This document shows, one piece after another, positions 26,341 through 36,380 of a DNA stretch of 51,999 nt (the stretch's first letter is position 1; every line of letters starts with the position of its first letter). Where the stretch lies: the NCBI GenBank assembly GCA_947624625.1, contig CANQLD010000004.1, positions 1-51,999 of the forward strand, in the 5' to 3' direction. A program made the position numbers and the translations under genes. This stretch comes from an uncultured Clostridia bacterium. Lineage in GTDB: Bacteria; Bacillota; Clostridia; TANB77; CAG-465. A model generated the notes under the pieces. The model did not search any database, was not told where the DNA came from, and worked only from the letters and a program-made list of their open reading frames with translations.

Positions 26341-26377
26341 AAAAAAGCTAGCTCCATTATTTAGAGCTAACTTTTTT
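26341..26377 (-). terminator. Terminator overlapping the end of the MmcQ/YjbR gene
   Basis: On the minus strand AAAAAAGTTAGCTC pairs with GAGCTAGCTTTTTT around a 9-nt loop. The left arm includes the last codons of the MmcQ/YjbR gene. It separates the NUDIX/MmcQ unit from smc. Confidence 0.85.
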
Positions 26378-26722
26378 TGTTAATTCATAACTTAAATCAA
26401 TTAAGGCAAATATTTCTTCTTTTTCTACTGTACCATCTAGCAAAACTGTAATCCAATGTTCCTTATTCATATGATATGCTGGTAATATTCCTTCTTTTTT
26501 CCTTAAAGCTCCTATCATATCTGGAATATTTTTTAAGTTTATTACAAAAACTTCGCCTTCTTTTTTTATTTTCAATTTATTATATGGAACATCCATTACA
26601 AGTGCAAACCATTTATTATTTTCTTTATGTTTAAAAGTAGTGTAATTTGGATATTTCTCCCAAGGACGTTCTTGCAGTATATCATAGTTTTCTACTATAT
26701 ATGACTCTATGATTTCCTTCAT
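26357..26722 (-). CDS. MmcQ/YjbR family protein
   Basis: A 121-aa protein of the MmcQ/YjbR family, a CyaY-like fold sometimes annotated as DNA-binding. It shows the family pattern: an N-terminal helix, a YPNYTTFKHKENNKWFALVMDV strand pair, an INLKNIPDMIGALRKKEGILPAYHMNKEHWITV segment and a final helix. The role is unknown. It starts 15 nt after the NUDIX gene, so the two are probably one transcript. Confidence 0.85.
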   Translation of the reverse strand: MKEIIESYIVENYDILQERPWEKYPNYTTFKHKENNKWFALVMDVPYNKLKIKKEGEVFVINLKNIPDMIGALRKKEGILPAYHMNKEHWITVLLDGTVEKEEIFALIDLSYELTKKVSSK

Positions 26723-26737
26723 AATATATTTTCTCCG

Positions 26738-27238
26738 CTATTTATTCTTTAACCATTCTAAAAGATTTTCAAATTCTCCAAAATCATTTTCAAAAAATAG
26801 TCCCTTATTATTTAATTCTATAATTTCTTCAGTAGTAAGCCATCTGACAGATTCTACTTCTTCTTTTTGTAAATTTAATTTATTTAAATCTTCTATTTCC
26901 ATTTTTACATAATAACTATCCCAAAAAGCTCTTTTTTCATCTGTTCTACCTGAGAAAAATAGTTGCAAATCCTCTCTATTTATATCCAGTCCTAACTCTT
27001 CCTTAACCTCAGTTACTATACCTTGCAGACTAGTTTCCCCACTTTTTGGATGTCCTCCTGTTGAAGCATACTTTCCATTTTTTCTCTTACTTCTTTTTTG
27101 TATTAAAAATTTTCCTTCATTATTTTGAATAAATATTACAACACAAAGTATGTACCTTCCTTCAGGCACTTCTTCGCCTTTTAATATTGTTTCATTTGTA
27201 AGGCACCTTTGTGCGTCATATAAATCTCTTCTTTCCAT
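26738..27238 (-). CDS. NUDIX hydrolase
   Basis: A 166-aa NUDIX protein expected to cleave a nucleoside diphosphate linked to another moiety; the substrate is unknown. The Nudix box is GHPKSGETSLQGIVTEVKEE followed by LGL. The Arg of the classical G-x5-E-x7-R-E-U-x-E-E motif is replaced by Thr, while all the glutamates are kept. The N-terminus (DLYDAQRCLTNETI) resembles IPP-isomerase-like NUDIX proteins. The start is ATG 27238 after AAAGGAGAG; an upstream in-frame ATG at 27325 lies in the terminator of the next operon. It is co-oriented with MmcQ. Confidence 0.85.
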   Translation of the reverse strand: MERRDLYDAQRCLTNETILKGEEVPEGRYILCVVIFIQNNEGKFLIQKRSKRKNGKYASTGGHPKSGETSLQGIVTEVKEELGLDINREDLQLFFSGRTDEKRAFWDSYYVKMEIEDLNKLNLQKEEVESVRWLTTEEIIELNNKGLFFENDFGEFENLLEWLKNK

Positions 27239-27323
27239 ATTACTCTCTCCTTTTATATAAATATAGCATAAAAGATTACAAAAAGCAAATAATTTTTTTA
27301 AGTATATAATTTTTAATTTAAAC

Positions 27324-27360
27324 AAAAAAAGATAGAGATGTTTTCAAATTCACCTCTATC
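27324..27360 (-). terminator. Terminator of the 22 kb rotary-ATPase/surface operon
   Basis: On the minus strand GATAGAGGTG pairs with CATCTCTATC (one wobble) and is followed by TTTTTTTG. It lies 13 nt after the giant gene and is the first clear terminator after 49.6 kb in the transcription direction. Confidence 0.88.
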
Positions 27361-27372
27361 TTCTAGATTTTA

Positions 27373-30300
27373 CTATCTATTCTTTCTTACAAGAACAACC
27401 AATATAACAAGTGCTCCTGCTATACTTGCAAAAGTTAGTGCATATCCACTAGTATTATTATTTGCTTTTTGTTTATTTGCACTTTCATAGTAATTTGAAA
27501 GTTCCTCATTATTGTCTATCTTCCAATCTTCTGTCTTTAGCTCTTCTTGTGGAGCTTCAAATAAATCATTTTCGTTATAAATAACATATTTTTTATTTAC
27601 ATTATCATAAACTGTTAAGTACTTGTTACTTAAAGAACTTTGCTTACTATCTGTATTTTGTAAGTAAACTTCATCTAGCACACCTAAATCTAAAGCAGCA
27701 TCATTTATTGGAGTTTCTTCTAATTTGTCAACTAACTTTTTAGTATTATCATATTTTTCATTTAAGTCTTTATCTATTGTAGCATAATTATTGCCAATAC
27801 TCTTTAGTAGATAATTAACAAAAGATATATTTTCCTTTACTTTATTATCATAAACAACTTCTCCAGTGATATAGTTAAATACATATATTCTACCACTTTC
27901 GTAATAAACAATAATATTTTGACTGTTACTTTCTAAATTGCTTGTTATATTTTTTATATCACTATTTTTGAAATCATTTGGATAATTAAGTTTTGTTTTT
28001 AAATCGTATAACCTTCCATCACTTGATAATATTGTTTGATATTCATTATTGTTATAACTATCAACTATAACCTTACCTGGTAATATATCAAGAGTATTGT
28101 CAAATAAGTATAACCTATCATTTTTTAGGAAAGTTACAAAATCTCTTTCAATTACCTCATCATTTATAATCATATTTGTAAATAACATATATGTATCTAC
28201 TTTATTTCCTTGATAATTAAATGATTGAAGTGAGTACTTTTCACCAATATAATCAAATGTGTTTTTCTCTACTTTTTCCATACTTTCTAATGTATCTAAA
28301 CTATATATATTACCATTTTCTTCTAGTACTTTTCCATTAAATAAATTAACGTAATCTCCAGCTATATTATTAATATTAGAGCATAACTTTTTACCCATTA
28401 AGTAATAATATTCTTCTTTATAATTTAATACATCATTTTTTACATCTTCTGGAACTATTTTTACTGTCTTTTTATTTATACCATCAGATATTGTAATTTC
28501 AACATCAGATACAAAGTCATATTTAAATGTAAATATTTTATTATCTATAGCAATATTGTTAGATAGTTTATCTCCTACTTTGTAATTGAAATATGTATTT
28601 GCACTTGCCTCACTAAACTCTAGGTTTATTTTATCTACATCTACTGCATATGCTTTTACTTCAGGAAGTCTAGATATAGGGATTTTCAAACCTTTATATG
28701 TTGTAAATAATTCTTTATTAGAGTTTGCATTGTTAAGGCTTGTAGTTGCAACATCTGTTGGTAAGTTTATTCCAGTTTGATTATTTGTACTCTTTGCAAA
28801 TGGATATTTTCCATCTTCAAGTGAACTAAAATCATAATAAGTTTCAGACCATTGCATATTATTGATATATGTATCTTTATTTTCAAGTTGTGTTCTATCT
28901 AAAGCATGAGACATGTCAAAGTCAGTATTGTTACTATTTACATATTCATTATTGATTTTTGAATATTTTGAAAAATATGTATTTGTTAATTTAGAATCTT
29001 GATCTTTTTTTGCACCTACACCAAATGTTATATTTTCATTACTTAAATCATTATTTAATTGTACATCAAAGTAGTTACCACCATATCTATTTTCATATAA
29101 TTCTATAGCCGTATCACCTATTGTTGCACCAACATTTGTAGGAGCAGTAATTGTTGCACCTGCAATATAGTTTTTGTATATTCCTGAAATCCAGTCTATT
29201 GCAGTATTATTTGTATTATCAAGATATCCAAGAATTCCCGCTGCATTTTCTGTTGTTGCAGTAACATTTGAATCACTATATGAATGTGCGATTGCTCCTC
29301 TAACCATTCTACCTGCAATTCCTGCAACATTTTTATCTCCTACAACAGGTGTATTTTTTGCAAAGCTTGATTTTATAGCAGGGTTAGATTCAGTATATCT
29401 TCCACTATTATCTATACTTCCAGTTATTCCACCAATATTTGAACCTGTACCTGTAACTGATGAATCTATTACTCCACAATTCCATGCAGATGCACTCAAA
29501 TAACCACTTATACCGCCAAGATAAGATTCGCCGCTTATTTTACATCTAGTAACGAAACAATTACTCATATTACGGTCACCATTACCAGATATTCCTCCTG
29601 CATAGTTTTTAGCAGTAATTACACAATCTGTTGCACTTACATTTTGATCTCCATGAAGACCTGCAATTCCTCCTGCATAGTTATTGGTTGCAGTTACATC
29701 AGAATCAGTTACTGTAGAAGCGGTTACTGTTCCATCTCCAGATATTCCACCAACATAATTAACTCCAGTTACGTGTACGTCATCTATAGTGGCAACTGTT
29801 ATTGTTCCTCCACCACCATTTACAGCTCCTGCATCATTTCCTGTTGCATTAATTATTATATCTTTTCCTGTTACATTTTTTATTGTTGCTACGTTATTTG
29901 CAGTAAATCCTCCTACATAGGATTTACCTGTACATCTTATATGATTTAATGTAACATTTTCTGTATTATAACTTATATATCTTATTGGGCCTACACTATC
30001 GCAATTTGGCATATCAAATTCTATATCTTCTAATGATATATCTTTTAGTGATGTATTTATTATATCAAAGAATGATTTATATGAGCCTGTTTCAGCAGTA
30101 TATTTTACTCTTTTAAATGATATATCACTAATACCTACATCATTACCTCCAAGTTCCCTTATAAATCCTACTAAAGCATTCTGTGAAGAGCCTGAGGTAA
30201 TTTCAATATCTTCAAAATTAATAGATTTCATACTATACAAGGCACTCTTTATGAAGCAATCATATTGATTTGGTAAATCAATTTTCAAATTACGCATTGT

Positions 30301-33300
30301 ATATTTTTGCCCTGACTCTGATTCAAGTCGTCCTATTCTTAGATTATAATTTGGCGTTACACCTTCAAAATCTATATCATCCATCAATCTATAATTTTCA
30401 GAACTTAATGGATCAATATTTTGCCATTCATCTACATTACGTATCTCTTTAAAGAATTGTAATTGCAAAAGATAACAAACATCATATTGCTTTTGTTCTC
30501 CATTTTCATCAGTATAATTTATTTTTGTAATCATATATGTATCATAAAACTTTTTAGGCTTTATACTTAAGTTTATTGCAGTTTGGTGATTTCTTGTTAC
30601 TGCTTTTTGTTCAAGTATTTCTAATGAGTCTATTTCAATACCACTAATTTCAAGATTATTTGGATTGTCTATTACTAGCTGAACTGTAGCATTATACGGT
30701 GTTTTGTTTACTTGAGTATTATAATCTATTGGTTGTATTACAAACTCTCTTTGTTTTTTAGCTATTAATATATTATCTTTTTGATTTGGTAATAATGTTT
30801 TGTTATCAGTGTAATATAATTTTGGTAAAATACCTTCTGCAATTTGCTCATAACTATATGAATTATCAAATTTAATAGTATTAAGATATGTACTTTTATT
30901 TGTTAATTCCTCATATGTTAAAAGACCAGCTGTTCCACTTTTATCTTCTCTTGATACTCCATTAAAATATTGATCAACAAATCCATAACAATTAGTAGAA
31001 TCTGATGTTCCATTTATTCTTCTTGTTACAGTTTTAATGTTATCTAAATATATATCCCCAAGGAATAAACAGTTATTTGTATTTGAACCATTTCCTTTAA
31101 TGCCACCTATATTTACTGTACTTACTCCAAAAATATCAACTGTACTATAACACCTATTTAATACATTAGAGCCAGTTCCTACAATACCACCTATTTGATA
31201 TCCATCATTTGTATATAACCTTCCTGTTGTATAACAATTATTTACTGCAGAAAGTCCATTTTGCTCATAACCTATAAGTCCACCTATTCCTGTAAACTTA
31301 CCTATGTTTATAGACTCCATGTCTACATCTTGTACAAAGCAATTTGACATATTTGTATAATTTCCATATCCAACAAGTCCTCCAAATATCAATGTTAAGT
31401 CCTTATTATCTATATGGAATTTAAAATCACTTACTCCACAATTTCTAATGATTGTATTATATGTTCTTCCAACTAAGCCTCCTATATATAGCTCACCTGA
31501 ATTTCTCATACCATTCATTTCAATATTTTTTATGTGGACATTTTCAATAATTGAAGGAGAATTTGCGATACCTATAAAGCCATTTTCCAAATTATCCTTT
31601 ACATCAGTATGAGTATAATTTTCAATGTTCAAATTTTGTATAGTTCCAGTAAGTGCTGCAAAGAATCCTCTATAATTTCCTGGTACTCTTATATTTTTTA
31701 TTGTTTTATTATTTCCATTTAACTTTCCTGTATAAGTTGTATTTATCAAAACATCTGTACCTTCATTTATAAAATCAAGGTCAGTCATAAGTAGATAGTT
31801 TTCTGTAGGAGATTTTGGTATTTTCTTCCAATCCTCTAAACTATTTATTTCTCTAAAAAAGTCTACATAGAAAACCTTTTCATTTTCTGTATATTTTCTT
31901 GTTGAATGTATTCCTAAAACTCCTTTTGATGTTATTGACATTATTGAATATTTTGAAAGTGAACGAATTGGATTCTTTATTTCAACTAAAACATCTGACT
32001 TTCCTTCTTTAAATTCTTGTGAAAGTATTTTAACATCTGAATCATTGATGTCTTTTATAGTAAATCCAGTTATCTCTTCTCCAGCAGGGTTATATACACT
32101 TATTTCAATTTTAGCACTTGTATATGATGTTTGTTCAATTAATCTACTACTTGTAACATCAACATAATCTTCCTCTGTTAATTTAGGTAATTCTAAGTAT
32201 TCTTGATTTGGCATAGATTCGTCTAATATTAACTGAGGGAAATATCCTCTATTTACTAAATCATCAACTATAAATTGATTATATGAATTTAGCATTTCAT
32301 TTTGATATTTTACGTCATACAAAGTTGTATATGATGCTTTTTTATTACAACCATTATTAAAGTTTCTATCATCAAAGTAGTGAGAATTAGTTACAGTTGT
32401 ATAGCCATCAAGATAACCTATAGTAGGTCCTCTACCAAGTGTTATTGTATTACTACTTCCAACCGAGTAAATATTCTTTGCCGTTCCATAACTTATTCTT
32501 CCAACTACATTTGCAGTATAGTCATTTCCTGGATTATCGCCATCAACTCCAGCTAGACTAAATACATTTTCTATAGTACCATATCTATTAACACTAAGTG
32601 CAACAGGTGCAGAATTGTTATTTGGGTATTTTACTCTCATATTTGTACCGTAAACATAACCATTTCTAATTGTTCCACTTACTTCACTAAATCCTGCTGT
32701 AATTGATTGCTGAGCATAGAAAGTATCTTGTAAATGAATTATGAAATTCTCAAGCACACCAGGGCACGAATAACCAAGTAATCTATAGCTTATATTTGGC
32801 AATTCATTTGACTCAACTAAATTTATTATAATTCCTCTTATTGTTCCATAATTGTATACTACAAATCCATTGAAATCTGATGTTTCAACAGGGTTATTTA
32901 TGCTTATATCGTATACCAAATTTTCAATAATACCCTCTGTACCTATATACTGGAAGATTGCATAATTAGAAGATCTATCTCTTGAAAGTGTATTACCTTG
33001 GAAATTTACATCTCCATTAAATTGAATATTATTACTATAATGCAAAGTAGTATCTGTAAGTCCTGTTAAATCAATGTCTCTTAATACAAAATAATGTCCT
33101 TCTGGTTGAATTTCTAAAAATTCTTCTCTTGTTTTTATTCCTACTATTTCATCATCAGTTCTAAATGATACTGTATCAAGAACATTAAATCTTTCATTTG
33201 ACTTTATAGCAAGTTCTGCTTTATAGTCTGCATTTTCATCTAATATGAAATCTTTTATACTATCTACAACCATATTTGAACTGCCAATTTCTTCATAACG

Positions 33301-35910
33301 ATTAGTAGATATTAATTCACCATCTTTGTATAAAAGAAGATAGTAATCATTAGTATCTATTTCGTTATTTCCATCAATTAAATTAATTTCAAATGTTGCA
33401 TCTAAATCATAAATAAACTCTTCATAATCAGTTCTATCATCACCAATTTCTACTTGAAGTTCTTTAATTTGAACTGGATTATTATTATTTGATGCAATAT
33501 AAAAACCTAGATATCCTGAATCATTAACTGTTACTGTATATCCAAACCTTTGCCAATTAGTAGAGTTAACAGGTATCTTTGTTCCAGATGTTGTAGGTAT
33601 CTTTTTATTTTCAAAGTACATAGATGTTCCTGCAGTAGTAGTCATTTTAGCTAAAAATGAAATTGTTACAGTTTTTCCAATATAATCTCTTAAATCATAA
33701 GTATATACTTGAGAATAATTTCCTATTGTACTATTGTGCAGTCTTAATATTCCTTCTTCTTCACTATATTGTTTATAGCATAAAGTTGTAGTATTAAATG
33801 TTGTACTGTACCATTTTACCTTAGATTTTGCATCAATAAGGTTTTTACCCAGTGGCTTTCTAAGTAAGTTAGCTAAATCAATCTTTCCTTCAAGTCCAGA
33901 AATAGTTACAATATTTTTTTCAAATAATAAATAATTATTATAATATGTATTATAGTCGTGTCCTTCATTATATTCATCTGCATAAACATATAATCTATAT
34001 GTTTGATTTTCATTTAATTTATCATATGAAAGTCTTATAAAATCTTCATTTGTATTTACAGTTACTAAATCAACTAACTTATCATCTTTATCTTTTAATT
34101 CTAATCTTACATTATTTTGTAATACTGCTATATCTGGGTCTTCAATATTTATATCAAAGTCAATTATATTTCCTGTAACAAATAGATTTTTAATATTAAC
34201 CTTAGCAGGTTTTTTCATAGTTTTAAAAGGTTCTATTGAGTGTCTTCCACCTACGACCTCAGTATATGTTCCTTGAACAACAGTTGTATTAACATTAAAC
34301 TGATACTTTGTTGAAGAGTCTAATCCTTCAAAATTAACTTCTATTTCTTCTCCTTTTTTAAAATTAGAAAGTTGCTCGTCATTTAAATATATTGAGAAAG
34401 TTTTTCCACCTTCTAATACATTTCCATTAACATCCTGTTCCCTAAGTAGTAAAGTCGCTTGACTTATGATTTTAACCAATCTATTATCTGTAATATCAGT
34501 ATTTATTTTTAATTTAATTTTTGCATTTTGATACGTTAACTCAACCATTTCTGTATTAAGGTATAATTTACCAAGTGTTCCTATTGTTGCAGTTATAAAA
34601 TCACCTTGTCCTATAATTTGATCTTTGTATATACCATTACCGTCTCCTAAATCATAATTTGCATATATTGTTATTATATAGTTTTGTAACGGACTTAATG
34701 ATTCGAAAATCAAATCTACTCTATCTTTTATTTCAAGATTTCCAGACTCAACAACTTCTCCAGTTAAAGTTGTTAATTCATATCTATACCCAGACATTGT
34801 TACATTATCAGTATTAATCAAAGACAATGTTACTCCAACTTGTGTAAGGTCTTTTTTAGATGTCTGAATATTAACTCTAGGGTCAGCCTTAGCAGTCACA
34901 GTATTTCCTTTACTATTATTTAATTTAAACTTATTACCAACTAAATCATAAAGAAAAATCTCATATGAATATTTAGAATTTGAAAGTAATGTTTCTGATG
35001 TTTGGAAAGTAACTTTTTCACCTTTTAGCATTGCATTTAAATAAGCAATAGGTATTCTATATGAAACATTATTAATTACAAGTTCTCCACTCTTTAGCCC
35101 TTTAAATACTTCATCTTTTAAATCATTTTCAAAACATAAATCAGCAATTTCTATTTTATCTTTATAAATATTACCATTTTTAAAATCAAGAGTTATCGAA
35201 TTTAAAGATTCAAAAGATTTTGTTTTTATAGTCTGAGTATAGAATTGTCTAACTCTCTTTTTTCCTTCTATATCTAAATAAGTATATTTTGCAGTAATTT
35301 CATATTCATCATCAGGTGCTAACCCTCTTATTTCAATATTCCCAGAACTTCTATATGATTTAAGTAAATATTTTTGTCCATTTTTTGTTATTGTAATTTC
35401 AACAGGAGAAGTTATAGCTCCACTTGGATCATATATATTAAGTACTGATGATGTATAATATACATTTTCAGTAAATGTATCAAGTGTTACTTTAGGGTCT
35501 ATATATTCAATTTCTTTCTCTTCTGTTTTTTCTTCCTCTACATCTTCTTCTATAACTATAGTTTCTTCTTTTTTTGGTTCTTCTTGTTCTTCACTTTCAA
35601 AATTTACATTTTCAATAGGTCTCTTTTTTAAACCAAGATTTATTAATAAATCATTATAATTTAGTGTTACGTCTGATATTGAAATTTCTGAGTTATCATC
35701 AACATCAGATATTCTTTGATATGAAAATTCATCATTTTTTATTTTATATAATGCAATATAGTCGTTATTAAAATAAATGATACTATTCATTGGTATTATA
35801 TATTCATTAAATGCTGTCTTTAATTTTATCTCTTTTGTATTTACACATATTTTATTAGTACTCTTTAAAAAGATATATTCATTAATATCTGCTCTCATTA
35901 AATCATCCAT
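27373..35910 (-). CDS. Giant surface protein, main part (2845 aa), C-terminal membrane anchor
   Basis: An extracellular multidomain protein. As opened at 35910 it lacks an export signal, because its N-terminus is encoded in another frame just upstream (35912-36379). It starts with the end of a shared membrane-proximal domain (to about 95) and a Glu-rich linker (100-135). Fn3-like beta domains follow (for example LSPLQNYIITIYANYDLGDG), then a jelly-roll, carbohydrate-binding-like module (about 690-830). Next are two GLUG/ZmpA-type regions with ...NYLLMTDLDF... and repeated GGIxG turns (about 1350-1650 and 1830-2240). The end is one hydrophobic helix, then RKNR. No LPxTG motif is visible. Likely an adhesin. 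Last gene of the operon. Confidence 0.8.
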   Translation of the reverse strand: MDDLMRADINEYIFLKSTNKICVNTKEIKLKTAFNEYIIPMNSIIYFNNDYIALYKIKNDEFSYQRISDVDDNSEISISDVTLNYNDLLINLGLKKRPIENVNFESEEQEEPKKEETIVIEEDVEEEKTEEKEIEYIDPKVTLDTFTENVYYTSSVLNIYDPSGAITSPVEITITKNGQKYLLKSYRSSGNIEIRGLAPDDEYEITAKYTYLDIEGKKRVRQFYTQTIKTKSFESLNSITLDFKNGNIYKDKIEIADLCFENDLKDEVFKGLKSGELVINNVSYRIPIAYLNAMLKGEKVTFQTSETLLSNSKYSYEIFLYDLVGNKFKLNNSKGNTVTAKADPRVNIQTSKKDLTQVGVTLSLINTDNVTMSGYRYELTTLTGEVVESGNLEIKDRVDLIFESLSPLQNYIITIYANYDLGDGNGIYKDQIIGQGDFITATIGTLGKLYLNTEMVELTYQNAKIKLKINTDITDNRLVKIISQATLLLREQDVNGNVLEGGKTFSIYLNDEQLSNFKKGEEIEVNFEGLDSSTKYQFNVNTTVVQGTYTEVVGGRHSIEPFKTMKKPAKVNIKNLFVTGNIIDFDINIEDPDIAVLQNNVRLELKDKDDKLVDLVTVNTNEDFIRLSYDKLNENQTYRLYVYADEYNEGHDYNTYYNNYLLFEKNIVTISGLEGKIDLANLLRKPLGKNLIDAKSKVKWYSTTFNTTTLCYKQYSEEEGILRLHNSTIGNYSQVYTYDLRDYIGKTVTISFLAKMTTTAGTSMYFENKKIPTTSGTKIPVNSTNWQRFGYTVTVNDSGYLGFYIASNNNNPVQIKELQVEIGDDRTDYEEFIYDLDATFEINLIDGNNEIDTNDYYLLLYKDGELISTNRYEEIGSSNMVVDSIKDFILDENADYKAELAIKSNERFNVLDTVSFRTDDEIVGIKTREEFLEIQPEGHYFVLRDIDLTGLTDTTLHYSNNIQFNGDVNFQGNTLSRDRSSNYAIFQYIGTEGIIENLVYDISINNPVETSDFNGFVVYNYGTIRGIIINLVESNELPNISYRLLGYSCPGVLENFIIHLQDTFYAQQSITAGFSEVSGTIRNGYVYGTNMRVKYPNNNSAPVALSVNRYGTIENVFSLAGVDGDNPGNDYTANVVGRISYGTAKNIYSVGSSNTITLGRGPTIGYLDGYTTVTNSHYFDDRNFNNGCNKKASYTTLYDVKYQNEMLNSYNQFIVDDLVNRGYFPQLILDESMPNQEYLELPKLTEEDYVDVTSSRLIEQTSYTSAKIEISVYNPAGEEITGFTIKDINDSDVKILSQEFKEGKSDVLVEIKNPIRSLSKYSIMSITSKGVLGIHSTRKYTENEKVFYVDFFREINSLEDWKKIPKSPTENYLLMTDLDFINEGTDVLINTTYTGKLNGNNKTIKNIRVPGNYRGFFAALTGTIQNLNIENYTHTDVKDNLENGFIGIANSPSIIENVHIKNIEMNGMRNSGELYIGGLVGRTYNTIIRNCGVSDFKFHIDNKDLTLIFGGLVGYGNYTNMSNCFVQDVDMESINIGKFTGIGGLIGYEQNGLSAVNNCYTTGRLYTNDGYQIGGIVGTGSNVLNRCYSTVDIFGVSTVNIGGIKGNGSNTNNCLFLGDIYLDNIKTVTRRINGTSDSTNCYGFVDQYFNGVSREDKSGTAGLLTYEELTNKSTYLNTIKFDNSYSYEQIAEGILPKLYYTDNKTLLPNQKDNILIAKKQREFVIQPIDYNTQVNKTPYNATVQLVIDNPNNLEISGIEIDSLEILEQKAVTRNHQTAINLSIKPKKFYDTYMITKINYTDENGEQKQYDVCYLLQLQFFKEIRNVDEWQNIDPLSSENYRLMDDIDFEGVTPNYNLRIGRLESESGQKYTMRNLKIDLPNQYDCFIKSALYSMKSINFEDIEITSGSSQNALVGFIRELGGNDVGISDISFKRVKYTAETGSYKSFFDIINTSLKDISLEDIEFDMPNCDSVGPIRYISYNTENVTLNHIRCTGKSYVGGFTANNVATIKNVTGKDIIINATGNDAGAVNGGGGTITVATIDDVHVTGVNYVGGISGDGTVTASTVTDSDVTATNNYAGGIAGLHGDQNVSATDCVITAKNYAGGISGNGDRNMSNCFVTRCKISGESYLGGISGYLSASAWNCGVIDSSVTGTGSNIGGITGSIDNSGRYTESNPAIKSSFAKNTPVVGDKNVAGIAGRMVRGAIAHSYSDSNVTATTENAAGILGYLDNTNNTAIDWISGIYKNYIAGATITAPTNVGATIGDTAIELYENRYGGNYFDVQLNNDLSNENITFGVGAKKDQDSKLTNTYFSKYSKINNEYVNSNNTDFDMSHALDRTQLENKDTYINNMQWSETYYDFSSLEDGKYPFAKSTNNQTGINLPTDVATTSLNNANSNKELFTTYKGLKIPISRLPEVKAYAVDVDKINLEFSEASANTYFNYKVGDKLSNNIAIDNKIFTFKYDFVSDVEITISDGINKKTVKIVPEDVKNDVLNYKEEYYYLMGKKLCSNINNIAGDYVNLFNGKVLEENGNIYSLDTLESMEKVEKNTFDYIGEKYSLQSFNYQGNKVDTYMLFTNMIINDEVIERDFVTFLKNDRLYLFDNTLDILPGKVIVDSYNNNEYQTILSSDGRLYDLKTKLNYPNDFKNSDIKNITSNLESNSQNIIVYYESGRIYVFNYITGEVVYDNKVKENISFVNYLLKSIGNNYATIDKDLNEKYDNTKKLVDKLEETPINDAALDLGVLDEVYLQNTDSKQSSLSNKYLTVYDNVNKKYVIYNENDLFEAPQEELKTEDWKIDNNEELSNYYESANKQKANNNTSGYALTFASIAGALVILVVLVRKNR

Positions 35911-35911
35911 G

Positions 35912-36379
35912 TTATATTTTATTCCTGATGAAAGTGTAAATGAGAGTTGTCCGCCCTGATATTGTTAAGAAATCTTTTGTAATTAAAGATACATCTTCTG
36001 ATAAATTATACAAAACTATATTATCATTTATATATATAGGATAATCCAAATTTATATTGTTAACTGTACTCTTTCCTACATAAAATGAATTTAATCTTTT
36101 GTATATCATATCTTGTTCTTCAACTTTAATTGCTTTAATCTTATCATTTTCATCATTAAATTTTTTATTTAATAAATTTTCTGTAATTTTATTTCCAGAT
36201 ACAGCATAACCAGAATATTCAGCTATTTGATATGGCTTAAATCTAAAAACTAAAAAATAAAATAGTGCAAGTACAATGATTAAAAAAAGCAAAAGTAACA
36301 TAATAATAGAAGAGTTAGAAAGCACAGAATCTAATTTTTCTTCATTTTTTACTTTTTTTACATTAGACTCAATATTCAA
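35912..36379 (-). CDS. Giant surface protein, N-terminal part with membrane anchor (frame broken)
   Basis: About 155 residues: a charged cytoplasmic start, one membrane helix (about 24-47) and the first part of an extracellular domain. The TTG start at 36379 is chosen because GGAGG lies 8 nt upstream, across the end of the preceding gene; the track-style start at 36403 overlaps that gene and is less likely. After residue 142 the natural continuation, GQLSFTLSSGIKYNMDDLM, is found in the next frame and joins the 2845-aa ORF. The two therefore form one protein of about 3000 aa, broken by one extra base in the GGGCGG at 35952-35957. It could be an assembly error, a true mutation or a programmed shift. 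Confidence 0.75.
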   Translation of the reverse strand: MNIESNVKKVKNEEKLDSVLSNSSIIMLLLLFLIIVLALFYFLVFRFKPYQIAEYSGYAVSGNKITENLLNKKFNDENDKIKAIKVEEQDMIYKRLNSFYVGKSTVNNINLDYPIYINDNIVLYNLSEDVSLITKDFLTISGRTTLIYTFIRNKI

Positions 36380-36380
36380 A

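Noticed and set aside
28586-29949. Plus-strand ORFs opposite the giant surface gene
   Set aside because: They have Cys/Ser/Tyr-rich or Ile/Phe-rich low-complexity composition and no Shine-Dalgarno, and they mirror the beta repeats on the other strand.
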